Assembly (NCBI GenBank): GCA_021795095.1
Contig: JAJYPU010000042.1
Location: 1-13,400, forward strand
Reading direction: 5' to 3'
DNA: 13,400 bases
DNA from: Actinomycetes bacterium
Lineage (GTDB): Bacteria; Actinomycetota; Acidimicrobiia; Acidimicrobiales; RAAP-2
Shown: piece after piece, positions 7,866 through 13,400 of the stretch
Layout: every line of letters starts with the position of its first letter
How positions within the stretch are numbered: the first letter of the stretch is position 1
The notes under the pieces: model-generated
The model's input: the letters and a program-made list of their open reading frames with translations, nothing else
What the model was told of the DNA's origin: nothing
Databases searched by the model: none
Made by a program: the position numbers and the translations under genes

Positions 7866-7872
7866 GGTGGAG
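7866..7872 (+). promoter_or_regulatory. Ribosome binding site that sets the AAA+ gene start
   Basis: GGTGGAG, within AAAGGTGGAG, lies just before ATG 7875. It favours that ATG over the in-frame TTG at 7851, which has no ribosome site and would add only a basic octapeptide. Confidence 0.6.
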
Positions 7873-7874
7873 AA

Positions 7875-8603
7875 ATGATCATCGAAGAACAGCGAGAGTT
7901 GGGCCAATGCTGGCGTGACGTAGCCGACGTGCTGGCGGCGGGGATCGACCGGGTGGTGTTGTACGGTCCCCCGGGGACGGGAAAGACCTACGCGGCGTTG
8001 CACGCCGGCGTCGCGCACGGACCCGCCGAGCGGTTGGTGTGCACCGAGGACCTGACGACCGGTGAGATCACCGGGACCTGGATGCCGGCGGGCGACGGGA
8101 GGTGGCGCTGGCGTGAGGGGCCGGCGATCCGCGCCTGGAGCGCCCACGGTGGCCGTGGCGGCCGGCTGGTGATCGACGAGGTCGACCGAGCCTCGGGCGA
8201 CGCCTTGAGCACGTTGCTCGCGATCACTGACTCGGCGGACTCCGCGCGGTGGCGCAATCCCGAGACGGGGGAGTGGGTGACGCCGGGTCCCGAGTTCTCG
8301 GTCGTCATGACGACCAACGTCGAGGACCTCGAAGAGCTGCCCGCCGCCTTGCGCGATCGATTCGCGGTGCGTCTACGTGTCGACCGTCCGCACCTCAACG
8401 CCGTCGAGAGCCTGAGTGAGGACCTTCGAGGACCGGCACTCGCGGGTTCGCTCGGCGACGAGTCACGTCGGATATCGCTGCGCAGCTTCTACGCGTTCGA
8501 CCAACTACGACGCCACTACGGCGCATCTCGGGCCGCCGACTTGGTCTTCGGCGACGCCAAGGCCGGCGGTGTGCTCGACGCCCTGCGGGTCGCGGCGCTG
8601 TGA
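7875..8603 (+). CDS. MoxR/CbbQ-type AAA+ ATPase
   Basis: This 242-residue AAA+ ATPase has Walker A GPPGTGKT (31-38), Walker B LVIDEVD (98-104), sensor-1 Asn in 'VVMTTNVEDL' (N148) and an arginine finger in 'ALRDRFAVRL' (R160/R162). The order and the 'GRWRWREGPAIRAW' segment, which recalls the MoxR pre-sensor region, place it with MoxR/RavA/CbbQ proteins. These act as ring-shaped chaperones that remodel or activate a VWA-domain partner, sometimes for metal insertion. It is shorter than usual (about 300+), with a small C-terminal lid. It overlaps the next gene, a VWA protein, by 4 bases, so they are surely a functional pair. It starts 45 bases after marR and may share its transcript. The biological target is unknown. 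Confidence 0.85.
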   Translation: MIIEEQRELGQCWRDVADVLAAGIDRVVLYGPPGTGKTYAALHAGVAHGPAERLVCTEDLTTGEITGTWMPAGDGRWRWREGPAIRAWSAHGGRGGRLVIDEVDRASGDALSTLLAITDSADSARWRNPETGEWVTPGPEFSVVMTTNVEDLEELPAALRDRFAVRLRVDRPHLNAVESLSEDLRGPALAGSLGDESRRISLRSFYAFDQLRRHYGASRAADLVFGDAKAGGVLDALRVAAL

Positions 8604-9967
8604 GCGACGTCGACGTCTTCCCTGAACTGGTGACCGGTCGTGCCGACGGTTTCCCGAGCGAGCCGTGGCACATCGAGCGAGGATCGTCGTGGCGCGGGGA
8701 TGCGAGTTGCGACCTCGGTCGTCGCGTGCTGCGCGTACCGTGGGAGCGCGACGAGCGTGCGCGCGTCGTGCGGGTTCATGAGCTGATTCACGTGCGCGTG
8801 AGCCCGCACCGTCACGAGTGGTTCGACCAGGTGGCGGATCTCCCGTCGCGCGCCCTGGAGTGCGCGGAGGAGATGCGCGTGAACACGATCCTCCTGCGAC
8901 TGGGCTTTGACGCCGGTCAGCTGCGCGACGGGAGTGAGCGCCTGGGGGGTGAGCGCCTCGCGCGTAGCGGCAACTGGCCCGAGGCCGCGTGCTTCCTGCT
9001 GGCGGTCCTCGGCACGGGCGCCGAACGCGAGTTCGTGGCCGGGATACGTCGGGGTAATCCGACGTGGGTGGCGCCGCTTCGGGCCGTCGGCTCGCGCGCG
9101 AAGTCGCTCGTGCGCGACGCCAGCGCCGACGAGTTGGGCGCGACAGTGGCCCGTGTCGACGGGGTGCCGCTGGGTTACGGCGAGTACACGATCCCCTTGG
9201 CTCGACTGGTGACATCGGTCAGTGACGTCCGGTTACCTAGCGACGCGGAGTCGCTTCGCCGTTTCAAGCGCTCCCTTCAGCCCGGCGCCCGGCGACCACC
9301 GAGTGGGCACTTCGCCGACCTGTACTTCGCCGAGTCGTCCCTGGCGGTTCGGGCACGAACGAGCGGCGTGCGCCACCGCCGAGCGGCGGTCAGTGGCGTC
9401 GTCCTCGCCTATCCCGGCCGCTTGCTCACTGACGAGCAGCGTCGGGCCTTTGCCGCGTCGTCGCGTCGACACGGTGGCGTGGTGGTGATCGACCAGTCCG
9501 GTTCGATGGACCTCGAGCGCGAGACGCTCGCTGCACTCGCTCGACGTGCCCCCGATTCACTCGTCGTCGGCTACAGCCACCGGCCGGGCGACCGCGGCAC
9601 GACGCCGAACGCGTGGGTGCTCGCCGACCGTGGTGGCGTCGTGTGCGAGGTACCGAGCGGCAACGTCGGCAATGGCGTTGACGGGCCGGTCCTGCGCTGG
9701 GCGATCGCCCACCGCAGGACCGGGGAACCGATCGTGTGGGTGAGCGATGGTCAGGTCACCGACTCGGCCGATCACCCCGACGTCGAGCTCGCGCGCGAGT
9801 GCGCCCAACTGGTGCGGTCGCATCGCATCGTCATGGTGCGCACCCTGGACGAGGTGGCTGACGCGCTGCGTACGGGTCGGCGACGTCGCCCGTGGGGTGA
9901 CTTCGGCCGCGTCGGCCGCGCCATCAGGGAAAGTGCTGGTGAAGCGGGGCGATCAGCCGGTTGGTAA
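8600..9967 (+). CDS. HEXXH metallopeptidase-like / VWA domain protein (DUF2201-like architecture)
   Basis: This 455-residue protein has two recognisable parts. The N-terminal part contains 'VRVHELIHVRVSPH' with a zinc-binding HEXXH motif at residues 60-64 and a conserved-looking 'ALECAEEMRVN' about 25 residues later, whose Glu (89-91) could be a third ligand as in gluzincins. The C-terminal part is a VWA domain: 'GGVVVIDQSGSMD' carries the DxSxS MIDAS metal site (D298, S300, S302), and 'IVWVSDGQVTD' carries the later MIDAS Asp (D383). This order recalls the DUF2201 family, a putative metallopeptidase domain followed by a VWA-like domain, found beside MoxR ATPases. No signal peptide or membrane helix is seen, so it is probably cytoplasmic. 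Arg-rich segments lie at 215-232 and 425-442. Whether it cleaves anything is unknown; the DUF2201 assignment is from memory. Confidence 0.75.
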   Translation: MSDVDVFPELVTGRADGFPSEPWHIERGSSWRGDASCDLGRRVLRVPWERDERARVVRVHELIHVRVSPHRHEWFDQVADLPSRALECAEEMRVNTILLRLGFDAGQLRDGSERLGGERLARSGNWPEAACFLLAVLGTGAEREFVAGIRRGNPTWVAPLRAVGSRAKSLVRDASADELGATVARVDGVPLGYGEYTIPLARLVTSVSDVRLPSDAESLRRFKRSLQPGARRPPSGHFADLYFAESSLAVRARTSGVRHRRAAVSGVVLAYPGRLLTDEQRRAFAASSRRHGGVVVIDQSGSMDLERETLAALARRAPDSLVVGYSHRPGDRGTTPNAWVLADRGGVVCEVPSGNVGNGVDGPVLRWAIAHRRTGEPIVWVSDGQVTDSADHPDVELARECAQLVRSHRIVMVRTLDEVADALRTGRRRRPWGDFGRVGRAIRESAGEAGRSAGW

Positions 9968-9975
9968 CCGGGCCC

Positions 9976-10004
9976 TTGTTAGACGAACACCTGTTCGCTA
10001 GTAT
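9976..10004 (+). promoter_or_regulatory. SOS promoter of the LysM-nrdR-deacetylase-dinB cluster
   Basis: TTGTTA (9976-9981) and TAGTAT (9999-10004) are separated by exactly 17 bases, each matching 4 of 6 positions of the sigma-70 consensus. The first LexA box fills the spacer and the second begins 2 bases after the -10, covering the expected start site. Transcription should therefore be tightly shut off until LexA is cleaved. Confidence 0.7.
9984..9997. promoter_or_regulatory. LexA operator (SOS box) A
   Basis: CGAACACCTGTTCG is a perfect CGAAC-N4-GTTCG site lying inside the 17-base spacer of the promoter. Its core is shared with box 2 of lexA (ACACCTGTTCG). Confidence 0.92.
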
Positions 10005-10005
10005 A

Positions 10006-10019
10006 CGAACAGGTGTTCG
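10006..10019. promoter_or_regulatory. LexA operator (SOS box) B
   Basis: CGAACAGGTGTTCG is a perfect LexA site and the exact reverse complement of box A. The centres are 22 bp apart, about two helical turns, so two LexA dimers could sit side by side on the same DNA face. Confidence 0.92.
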
Positions 10020-10036
10020 TCTAGAAGGAGGCAACG

Positions 10037-10462
10037 GTGTCCGCAGTCGCATTGACGGAGTACGAGTTCCGTCCACCCGTCACCCCCCGTCTGCGGCTCG
10101 TCTCTGAGACGAACGTTGCGTGGCGCACGGGCGTCAACGTCACGAGTCGCCGCCTCGCGCGGGCTCGTCGGCGTCGCCAGCGTCAGGGTGTGCTGCTCGG
10201 CGTCGCGATAGCGGTCGGACTAGTACTGCTCGCGTGGCCCGGCCCCGCCTTTGGCGGCACGACGGGCACGGGCCTGCCCACCGACCTGGCGACGGGCACG
10301 TCGCTCGCCTCGGGCATGGTCTACGTCGTCCAGGCAGGCGACACTGTTGACTCGATAGCGCGGCTCGCCAATCCGCTCGATCCCGCGCTGGCTCGTCGCG
10401 CGCTCGTCAGGGAGCTGCACTCGAATGTGGTGGTCCCGGGTGAGCACGTCCTTATACCATAA
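10037..10462 (+). CDS. LysM membrane protein, probable SOS cell-division inhibitor (ChiZ/DivS/YneA type)
   Basis: This 141-residue protein has a basic, probably cytoplasmic N-terminus (residues 1-50, with an Arg run at 38-50), one membrane helix ('GVLLGVAIAVGLVLLAW', 51-67) and a C-terminal LysM domain outside the membrane ('VYVVQAGDTVDSIARLANP' to 'VVPGEHVLIP', 95-141). This layout matches SOS-induced division suppressors: YneA in Bacillus, DivS in Corynebacterium, and Rv2719c (ChiZ) of M. tuberculosis. ChiZ is also encoded between lexA and nrdR. It is preceded by a double LexA operator and a strong AAGGAGG ribosome site 5 bases before GTG 10037. The expected role is to block septation while DNA is repaired, with LysM binding peptidoglycan. 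The family is poorly conserved outside LysM, so the assignment rests on layout, SOS control and position. Confidence 0.82.
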   Translation: MSAVALTEYEFRPPVTPRLRLVSETNVAWRTGVNVTSRRLARARRRRQRQGVLLGVAIAVGLVLLAWPGPAFGGTTGTGLPTDLATGTSLASGMVYVVQAGDTVDSIARLANPLDPALARRALVRELHSNVVVPGEHVLIP

Positions 10463-10493
10463 TTTGTCGAATTTTGCGTGTATCGTGGCGGAG

Positions 10494-10964
10494 ATGCGAT
10501 GCCCCTTCTGCTCGGCTGACGACGACCGTGTCGTCGATTCGCGCCTGGCCGAAGACGGGGTGGCGATTCGCCGTCGCCGCGAGTGCGCGGGGTGCGGCCA
10601 GCGCTACACGACGTTTGAGCGGATCGAGGAGGTCGGCTTCGTCGTCGTCAAACGTTCCGGGGAACGCGAGCCCTTCGATCAGTCCAAGATCCTTATGGGA
10701 ATCCGGGCCGCGTGCAAGAACCGGCCGGTCGACGAGCGCGTCATGGTGGGGATCGCCGCGAGCGTCGAGGAGTCGATGCGCCTCTTGAACCGCGACGTGT
10801 CGAGCGAGGAGATCGGACGTGCCACCCTCGACGCGATCCGACCCGTTGACGACGTCGCCTACGTTCGTTTCGCGTCGGTCTACAAGGGCTTTGAGGGCAC
10901 CGAGGACTTCGCGCGCGAGATCGGAATGCTCGTCAAGTCGACCGCGCCAAAACTGCGGAGCTGA
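10494..10964 (+). CDS. nrdR: Transcriptional repressor NrdR
   Basis: This 156-residue repressor controls ribonucleotide reductase genes. It opens with the invariant MRCPFC and a zinc ribbon using C3, C6, C31 and C34 ('RRRECAGCGQRYTTFE'). An ATP-cone domain follows (about 49-139), beginning 'VVKRSGEREPFDQSKILMGI' and including 'YVRFASVYKGF'. The ATP-cone senses ATP/dATP so that NrdR binds NrdR boxes when dATP is high. The start is ATG 10494 because the family always begins at this motif; an in-frame extension back to 10425 overlaps the LysM gene and is not homologous. It lies 31 bases after the LysM gene and 1 base before the deacetylase gene. The gap (about 10451-10484) is AT-rich and may hold a second promoter, but no good hexamer pair was found. 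Confidence 0.95.
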   Translation: MRCPFCSADDDRVVDSRLAEDGVAIRRRRECAGCGQRYTTFERIEEVGFVVVKRSGEREPFDQSKILMGIRAACKNRPVDERVMVGIAASVEESMRLLNRDVSSEEIGRATLDAIRPVDDVAYVRFASVYKGFEGTEDFAREIGMLVKSTAPKLRS

Positions 10965-10965
10965 C

Positions 10966-11673
10966 ATGCGCAACTTGCGCCTACAACCCCAGAGCGCACT
11001 CGCGGTCTACGCCCACCCCGATGACGCCGACGTCGCGGCCGGTGGGGTGCTCGCCCAGTGGGCGAGCGAGGGTTGCGCCGTTCACATGGTGGTCGTCTGT
11101 GACGGTTCGAAGGGTTCGCACTCTGGCCAGACCGACGCTAAGTCACTGCGGGGCGTTCGGCGCTCGGAGTTCGAGTCAGCCGCGGCGCTCTTGGGCGTGG
11201 AGTCCGTCGTGGGTCTCGACCACCCCGACGGCGACGTCGTGAACGACGCCGTCCTGCGCGGTGAGTTGGTGGGACTCATCCGGTCGCTTCGACCCGACGT
11301 CGTCGTCGGTCACGACCCGACCGCCACCTTCTTCGCGGGTGTCTACATCAACCATCACGACCATCGTGAGACGGGCTGGGCGCTGCTCGACGCCGTGGCC
11401 CCGGCCGCCGCGATGCCGCTCTACTTCCCCGAGTACGGTGCGGCGCACCAGGTGCGTCACCTGCTGTTGAGCGGCACCCAGGAGCCGGATGTTGTCGTTG
11501 ACATCTCGCGCACGATCGACCGCAAGGCCGCGGCGGTGCTCGCGCACGCCTCCCAGCTCGGTGGGGACGCCGCGGAGATCCGCGAGGTCGTCTACGGTCG
11601 GGCGGAGCAGGCGGGCCGACCGGTCGGCGTCGCTTACGGCGAGGCGTTTCGCAGTGTCCAGCTCACCAGCTGA
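10966..11673 (+). CDS. PIG-L/LmbE family zinc deacetylase
   Basis: This 235-residue enzyme has the family's N-terminal metal motif 'VYAHPDDADVAAGG' (H17 and D20 as zinc ligands, D19 as likely catalytic base) and the later 'INHHDHRETG' (130-137), which supplies the third zinc ligand. The 'HPDGDV' and 'RPDVVVGHDP' segments are also typical. PIG-L enzymes remove N-acetyl groups from sugars or cleave related amides; actinobacterial members include MshB (mycothiol synthesis) and Mca (mycothiol-conjugate amidase). I cannot tell which substrate this one uses. It begins at ATG 10966, one base after nrdR, and its end overlaps dinB by 20 bases, so it is embedded in the cluster headed by the SOS promoter. 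An in-frame extension to 10819 lies within nrdR and is rejected. Confidence 0.88.
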   Translation: MRNLRLQPQSALAVYAHPDDADVAAGGVLAQWASEGCAVHMVVVCDGSKGSHSGQTDAKSLRGVRRSEFESAAALLGVESVVGLDHPDGDVVNDAVLRGELVGLIRSLRPDVVVGHDPTATFFAGVYINHHDHRETGWALLDAVAPAAAMPLYFPEYGAAHQVRHLLLSGTQEPDVVVDISRTIDRKAAAVLAHASQLGGDAAEIREVVYGRAEQAGRPVGVAYGEAFRSVQLTS

Positions 11674-12997
11674 CCAGCCGACGGTCGACGAAGCGCCCGT
11701 TCTGCACGTCGACCTCGACGCCTTCTTCGCGTCGGTGGAGATCCTCGACGACCCGTCTCTCGCGGGGCGGGCGATCGCGGTCGGGGGTGGTGGCGAACGC
11801 GGTGTGATTGCGAGCGCCAGCTACGAGGCGCGGCGATTTGGAGTTCGAAGTGGGATGCCGAGTGTTCTGGCACGACGGCGCTGCCCGGACCTCGTGATCC
11901 TGCCGGGTCGCTTCGACCGGTACGAGGAGTACTCGCGACGCTTCCGCGAGATCGTCACCGACCTCACGCCGACGGTCGAGGCCATCGGACTCGACGAGTT
12001 GTTCGCCGACCTGCGCGGGTTGCGGCGACTGGGGACTCGACCCGTGGATGCCGCGTGGGCGCTGCGTGGGCGCATCGAGGACGAGCTGCACCTCAACTGC
12101 GGTGTCGGACTCGCGCGCAACAAGCTCTTTGCGAAGCTGGCCTCGAAGCGGTCCAAGCCCGCCGTGGTGGGCGGGCGCATCACGCCGGGAGCTGGGGTCG
12201 TCTGGGTCGACCGAGCGACCGAGCAGCGGTGGCTGGCCGAGCTGCCGGTCGGGGCGCTCTGGGGTGTGGGACCGGCCACCACCGCCAAGCTCAACCGACT
12301 CGGTCTGCGCTGGGTGCGCGACCTCGCGCCGCTTGAGGAGGCGACGCTCGCGGTCCACGTCGGGCCGGCGATGGCGGCCACGCTGGTGGCCTACGCTCGT
12401 GGCGACGACCGGCGCGAGGTCGTCGTCGACCGGGGCGCGAAGTCGCTCGGCCACGACGAAACATTCGCGCGGTCCTTGCGAAACGTCCGTGAGGTCCAGA
12501 GCGCGGCACGCGCGCACGCGGCGGTGGTAGCGCGGGCACTGCGTGCGAGCCACCAGCTCGCACGAACCATCACCCTCGTGGTGCGCTTCGACGACCTGCG
12601 CTCCGTGTCGCGCTCGCAGACCCTCTCCTTTGGCGTCGACGACGACGGGGCCATCGCGATGATCGGCGCGGCGCTCGCCGAGACAATCGAGCTCAACCAG
12701 TCGGTGCGATTGGTGGGGCTCTACGCTTCATCCTTCATCGAACGCAGCGCCCACGAGATCCAACTCACCCTGCCAGTTGCGGTCGAGTCCTCGGACACCC
12801 GCGAGGGAGCCGAACAGGCGTCGCGGGCGCGCCAGATCGACTTCGAAGGCCTGCGCGACGCGATCGACGAGGTGCGTCAGCGCTTCGGCCGATCGGCGTT
12901 GGGGACCGTCGCCGAGCTCGACGAGGAAGGATTGCACGTGGCGACCCAGCGGGGTCGCCACGCCTTTGGCCCCGACTCGTCACCGAACTCGCCGTGA
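11654..12997 (+). CDS. dinB: DNA polymerase IV (Y-family translesion polymerase)
   Basis: This 447-residue protein copies damaged DNA. The palm has 'HVDLDAFFASVE' with metal-binding D20 and steric-gate F25, and 'YEARRFGVRSGM' (58-68) contacts the incoming nucleotide. The second catalytic motif reads 'IGLDELFADL' (D114, E115). The acidic pair is intact, but residues around it differ from the usual SxDEAYLD. 'GVGLARNKLFAKLASKRSKP' (150-169) and the helix-hairpin-helix thumb 'LWGVGPATTAKLNRLGL' (202-218) follow, then a little-finger domain to about 375. 'RQIDFEGL' (393-400) may be a sliding-clamp binding motif. GTG 11654 is taken as start: it is the closest start upstream of the conserved region and overlaps the deacetylase gene by 20 bases. 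No LexA box lies directly upstream, so SOS control would come from 9976-10023. Confidence 0.92.
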   Translation: MSSSPADQPTVDEAPVLHVDLDAFFASVEILDDPSLAGRAIAVGGGGERGVIASASYEARRFGVRSGMPSVLARRRCPDLVILPGRFDRYEEYSRRFREIVTDLTPTVEAIGLDELFADLRGLRRLGTRPVDAAWALRGRIEDELHLNCGVGLARNKLFAKLASKRSKPAVVGGRITPGAGVVWVDRATEQRWLAELPVGALWGVGPATTAKLNRLGLRWVRDLAPLEEATLAVHVGPAMAATLVAYARGDDRREVVVDRGAKSLGHDETFARSLRNVREVQSAARAHAAVVARALRASHQLARTITLVVRFDDLRSVSRSQTLSFGVDDDGAIAMIGAALAETIELNQSVRLVGLYASSFIERSAHEIQLTLPVAVESSDTREGAEQASRARQIDFEGLRDAIDEVRQRFGRSALGTVAELDEEGLHVATQRGRHAFGPDSSPNSP

Positions 12998-13073
12998 CGC
13001 TGACGGTCGACGGCACCTCGTGGCGCGGTAGGTTACGTCGGAGGTCAACGGTCGACCGATTGAGAGGCGGGCA

Positions 13074-13235
13074 ATGAAAACGGGTTTGGTGATCGCGTTA
13101 GCGGTGCTCGCAGTGGTGATTCTCGGCTCGCTCATCGCGTCGGCGATCGCACTCATCATGAAAGTCGTGGTCGTCGCGGTCATCCTGGGGATTCTGTGGC
13201 TGGTGGTGAGCCGGGGGCGTCGCGCGAGCCGGTAG
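13074..13235 (+). CDS. Small membrane protein, 53 residues, unknown function
   Basis: An ATG behind a purine-rich AGAGGCGG ribosome site opens a 53-residue frame that is almost wholly hydrophobic. It reads as two helices ('GLVIALAVLAVVILGSLIAS' at 4-23 and 'VVVVAVILGILWLVV' at 31-45) and ends in a basic tail (SRGRRASR), suggesting a cytoplasmic C-terminus. It lies 76 bases after dinB and 13 bases before a tRNA gene. I recognise no family. The gap before it contains a perfect 10-base palindrome (CGGTCGACCG, 13049-13058) of unknown meaning. The ribosome site and clean composition make it a credible gene, though it could be a chance frame. Confidence 0.55.
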   Translation: MKTGLVIALAVLAVVILGSLIASAIALIMKVVVVAVILGILWLVVSRGRRASR

Positions 13236-13248
13236 GATTGTCGTTTCT

Positions 13249-13322
13249 GGCGGCGTGGCCGAGTGGTTAGGCAGGGGCCTGCAAAGCCCCGTACTCCGGT
13301 TCGAATCCGGACGCCGCCTCCA
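13249..13322 (+). tRNA. tRNA-Cys (anticodon GCA)
   Basis: A complete cloverleaf can be drawn. The acceptor stem is GGCGGCG (13249-13255) with CGCCGCC (13312-13318). The D arm is GCC/GGC around GAGTGGTTA. The anticodon stem GGGGC/GCCCC encloses CTGCAAA, with anticodon GCA at 13281-13283. The variable loop is a short GTAC. The T arm is TCCGG/CCGGA around TTCGAAT. U73 is the discriminator base typical of tRNA-Cys, and CCA is encoded (13320-13322). Confidence 0.97.
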
Positions 13323-13330
13323 AGAAGCCT

Positions 13331-13375
13331 TGACCCGCTCGTGCAACCACCCGTGTGGCAGTTTGGCCCGGGTCA
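13331..13375 (+). repeat. Inverted repeat downstream of tRNA-Cys, possible terminator
   Basis: TGACCCG (13331-13337) and CGGGTCA (13369-13375) are perfect 7-base complements around a 31-base loop that can fold its own small hairpin (CCAC 13347-13350 with GTGG 13355-13358). It begins 8 bases after the tRNA. There is no T tract, so it may be a processing or weak termination structure rather than a standard terminator. Confidence 0.35.
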
Positions 13376-13400
13376 GTTCGGTTAGGTGCAGATATTCGAA

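Larger units (their letters stand above)
9980..10023. repeat. Nested palindrome built from the two LexA boxes
   Basis: TAGACGAACACCTGTTCG (9980-9997) and its exact reverse complement (10006-10023) form 18-bp arms around the 8-base centre CTAGTATA, which carries the -10 element. Each arm contains its own shorter palindrome, the LexA box. The symmetry extends 4 bases beyond each box, more than LexA recognition alone needs. Confidence 0.9.

Noticed and set aside
10425..10493. Extended start for NrdR
   Set aside because: NrdR proteins begin at MRCPFC; the extension overlaps the LysM gene and has no family similarity.
10819..10965. Extended start for the PIG-L protein inside nrdR
   Set aside because: The residues are the Arg/Ser-rich alternative-frame translation of nrdR; ATG 10966 directly after the nrdR stop fits the family length.
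11489..11653. Extended start for DinB inside the PIG-L gene
   Set aside because: The extension is an Arg/Ser-rich off-frame reading; the DinB conserved region starts about 15 residues after GTG 11654.
11690..11704. LexA-like sequence CGAAGCGCCCGTTC at the start of dinB
   Set aside because: The left half-site is imperfect and the spacing is one base too long, so dinB has no convincing box of its own.
13004..13058. Two copies of CGGTCGAC upstream of the small membrane gene as a regulatory repeat
   Set aside because: Short GC-rich repeats of this kind are common by chance here and no promoter elements are placed around them.
1..13400. CRISPR arrays, insertion sequences, integrases or attachment sites
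   Set aside because: No spaced direct repeats, transposase or integrase motifs or terminal repeats were seen; the 3' end of tRNA-Cys is not duplicated within the window.

Overview
This is a GC-rich bacterial window with frequent GTG and TTG starts and many 1-4 base gene overlaps. The LexA operators have the CGAAC-N4-GTTCG form used by Actinobacteria (and, in similar form, Firmicutes). A lexA / SOS LysM gene / nrdR neighbourhood of mycobacterial type also points to an actinobacterium. A deep-branching class such as Acidimicrobiia is my guess, but I cannot place it from sequence alone.

Layout. The left edge (1-149) holds the first 25 codons of lexA on the minus strand and its promoter, with two LexA boxes. 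A divergent branched-chain amino acid / amide ABC transporter operon follows (livK-livH-livM-livG-livF, 336-5425). It has a strong hairpin after the binding-protein gene and 4-base overlaps between the later genes. Next is a probable self-regulated drug exporter unit (14-TM type MFS pump plus MarR, 5582-7829), headed by a perfect 8-2-8 inverted repeat. Then comes a two-gene unit of a MoxR-type AAA+ ATPase and a protein that joins an HEXXH metallopeptidase-like domain to a VWA/MIDAS domain (7875-9967).

At 9976-10023 lies a second SOS control region. It is a recognisable promoter with two perfect LexA boxes that are reverse complements of each other, forming an 18-bp-arm nested palindrome. It drives a compact rightward cluster: a LysM membrane protein of the ChiZ/DivS/YneA (SOS division inhibitor) type, nrdR, a PIG-L/LmbE deacetylase and dinB (DNA polymerase IV), 10037-12997. 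A small two-helix membrane protein, a tRNA-Cys(GCA) gene and an inverted repeat close the window.

How it works together. In mycobacteria lexA is divergent from, and adjacent to, the LysM SOS gene and nrdR. Here the orientation is the same, but about 9.9 kb carrying transport, efflux and AAA/VWA genes lies between the two halves, and each half keeps its own double LexA operator. The right half looks like a four-gene DNA-damage operon that couples a division block, ribonucleotide reductase control, a zinc deacetylase of unknown substrate and translesion synthesis. That operon and the MoxR / HEXXH-VWA pair are the parts most worth following up.
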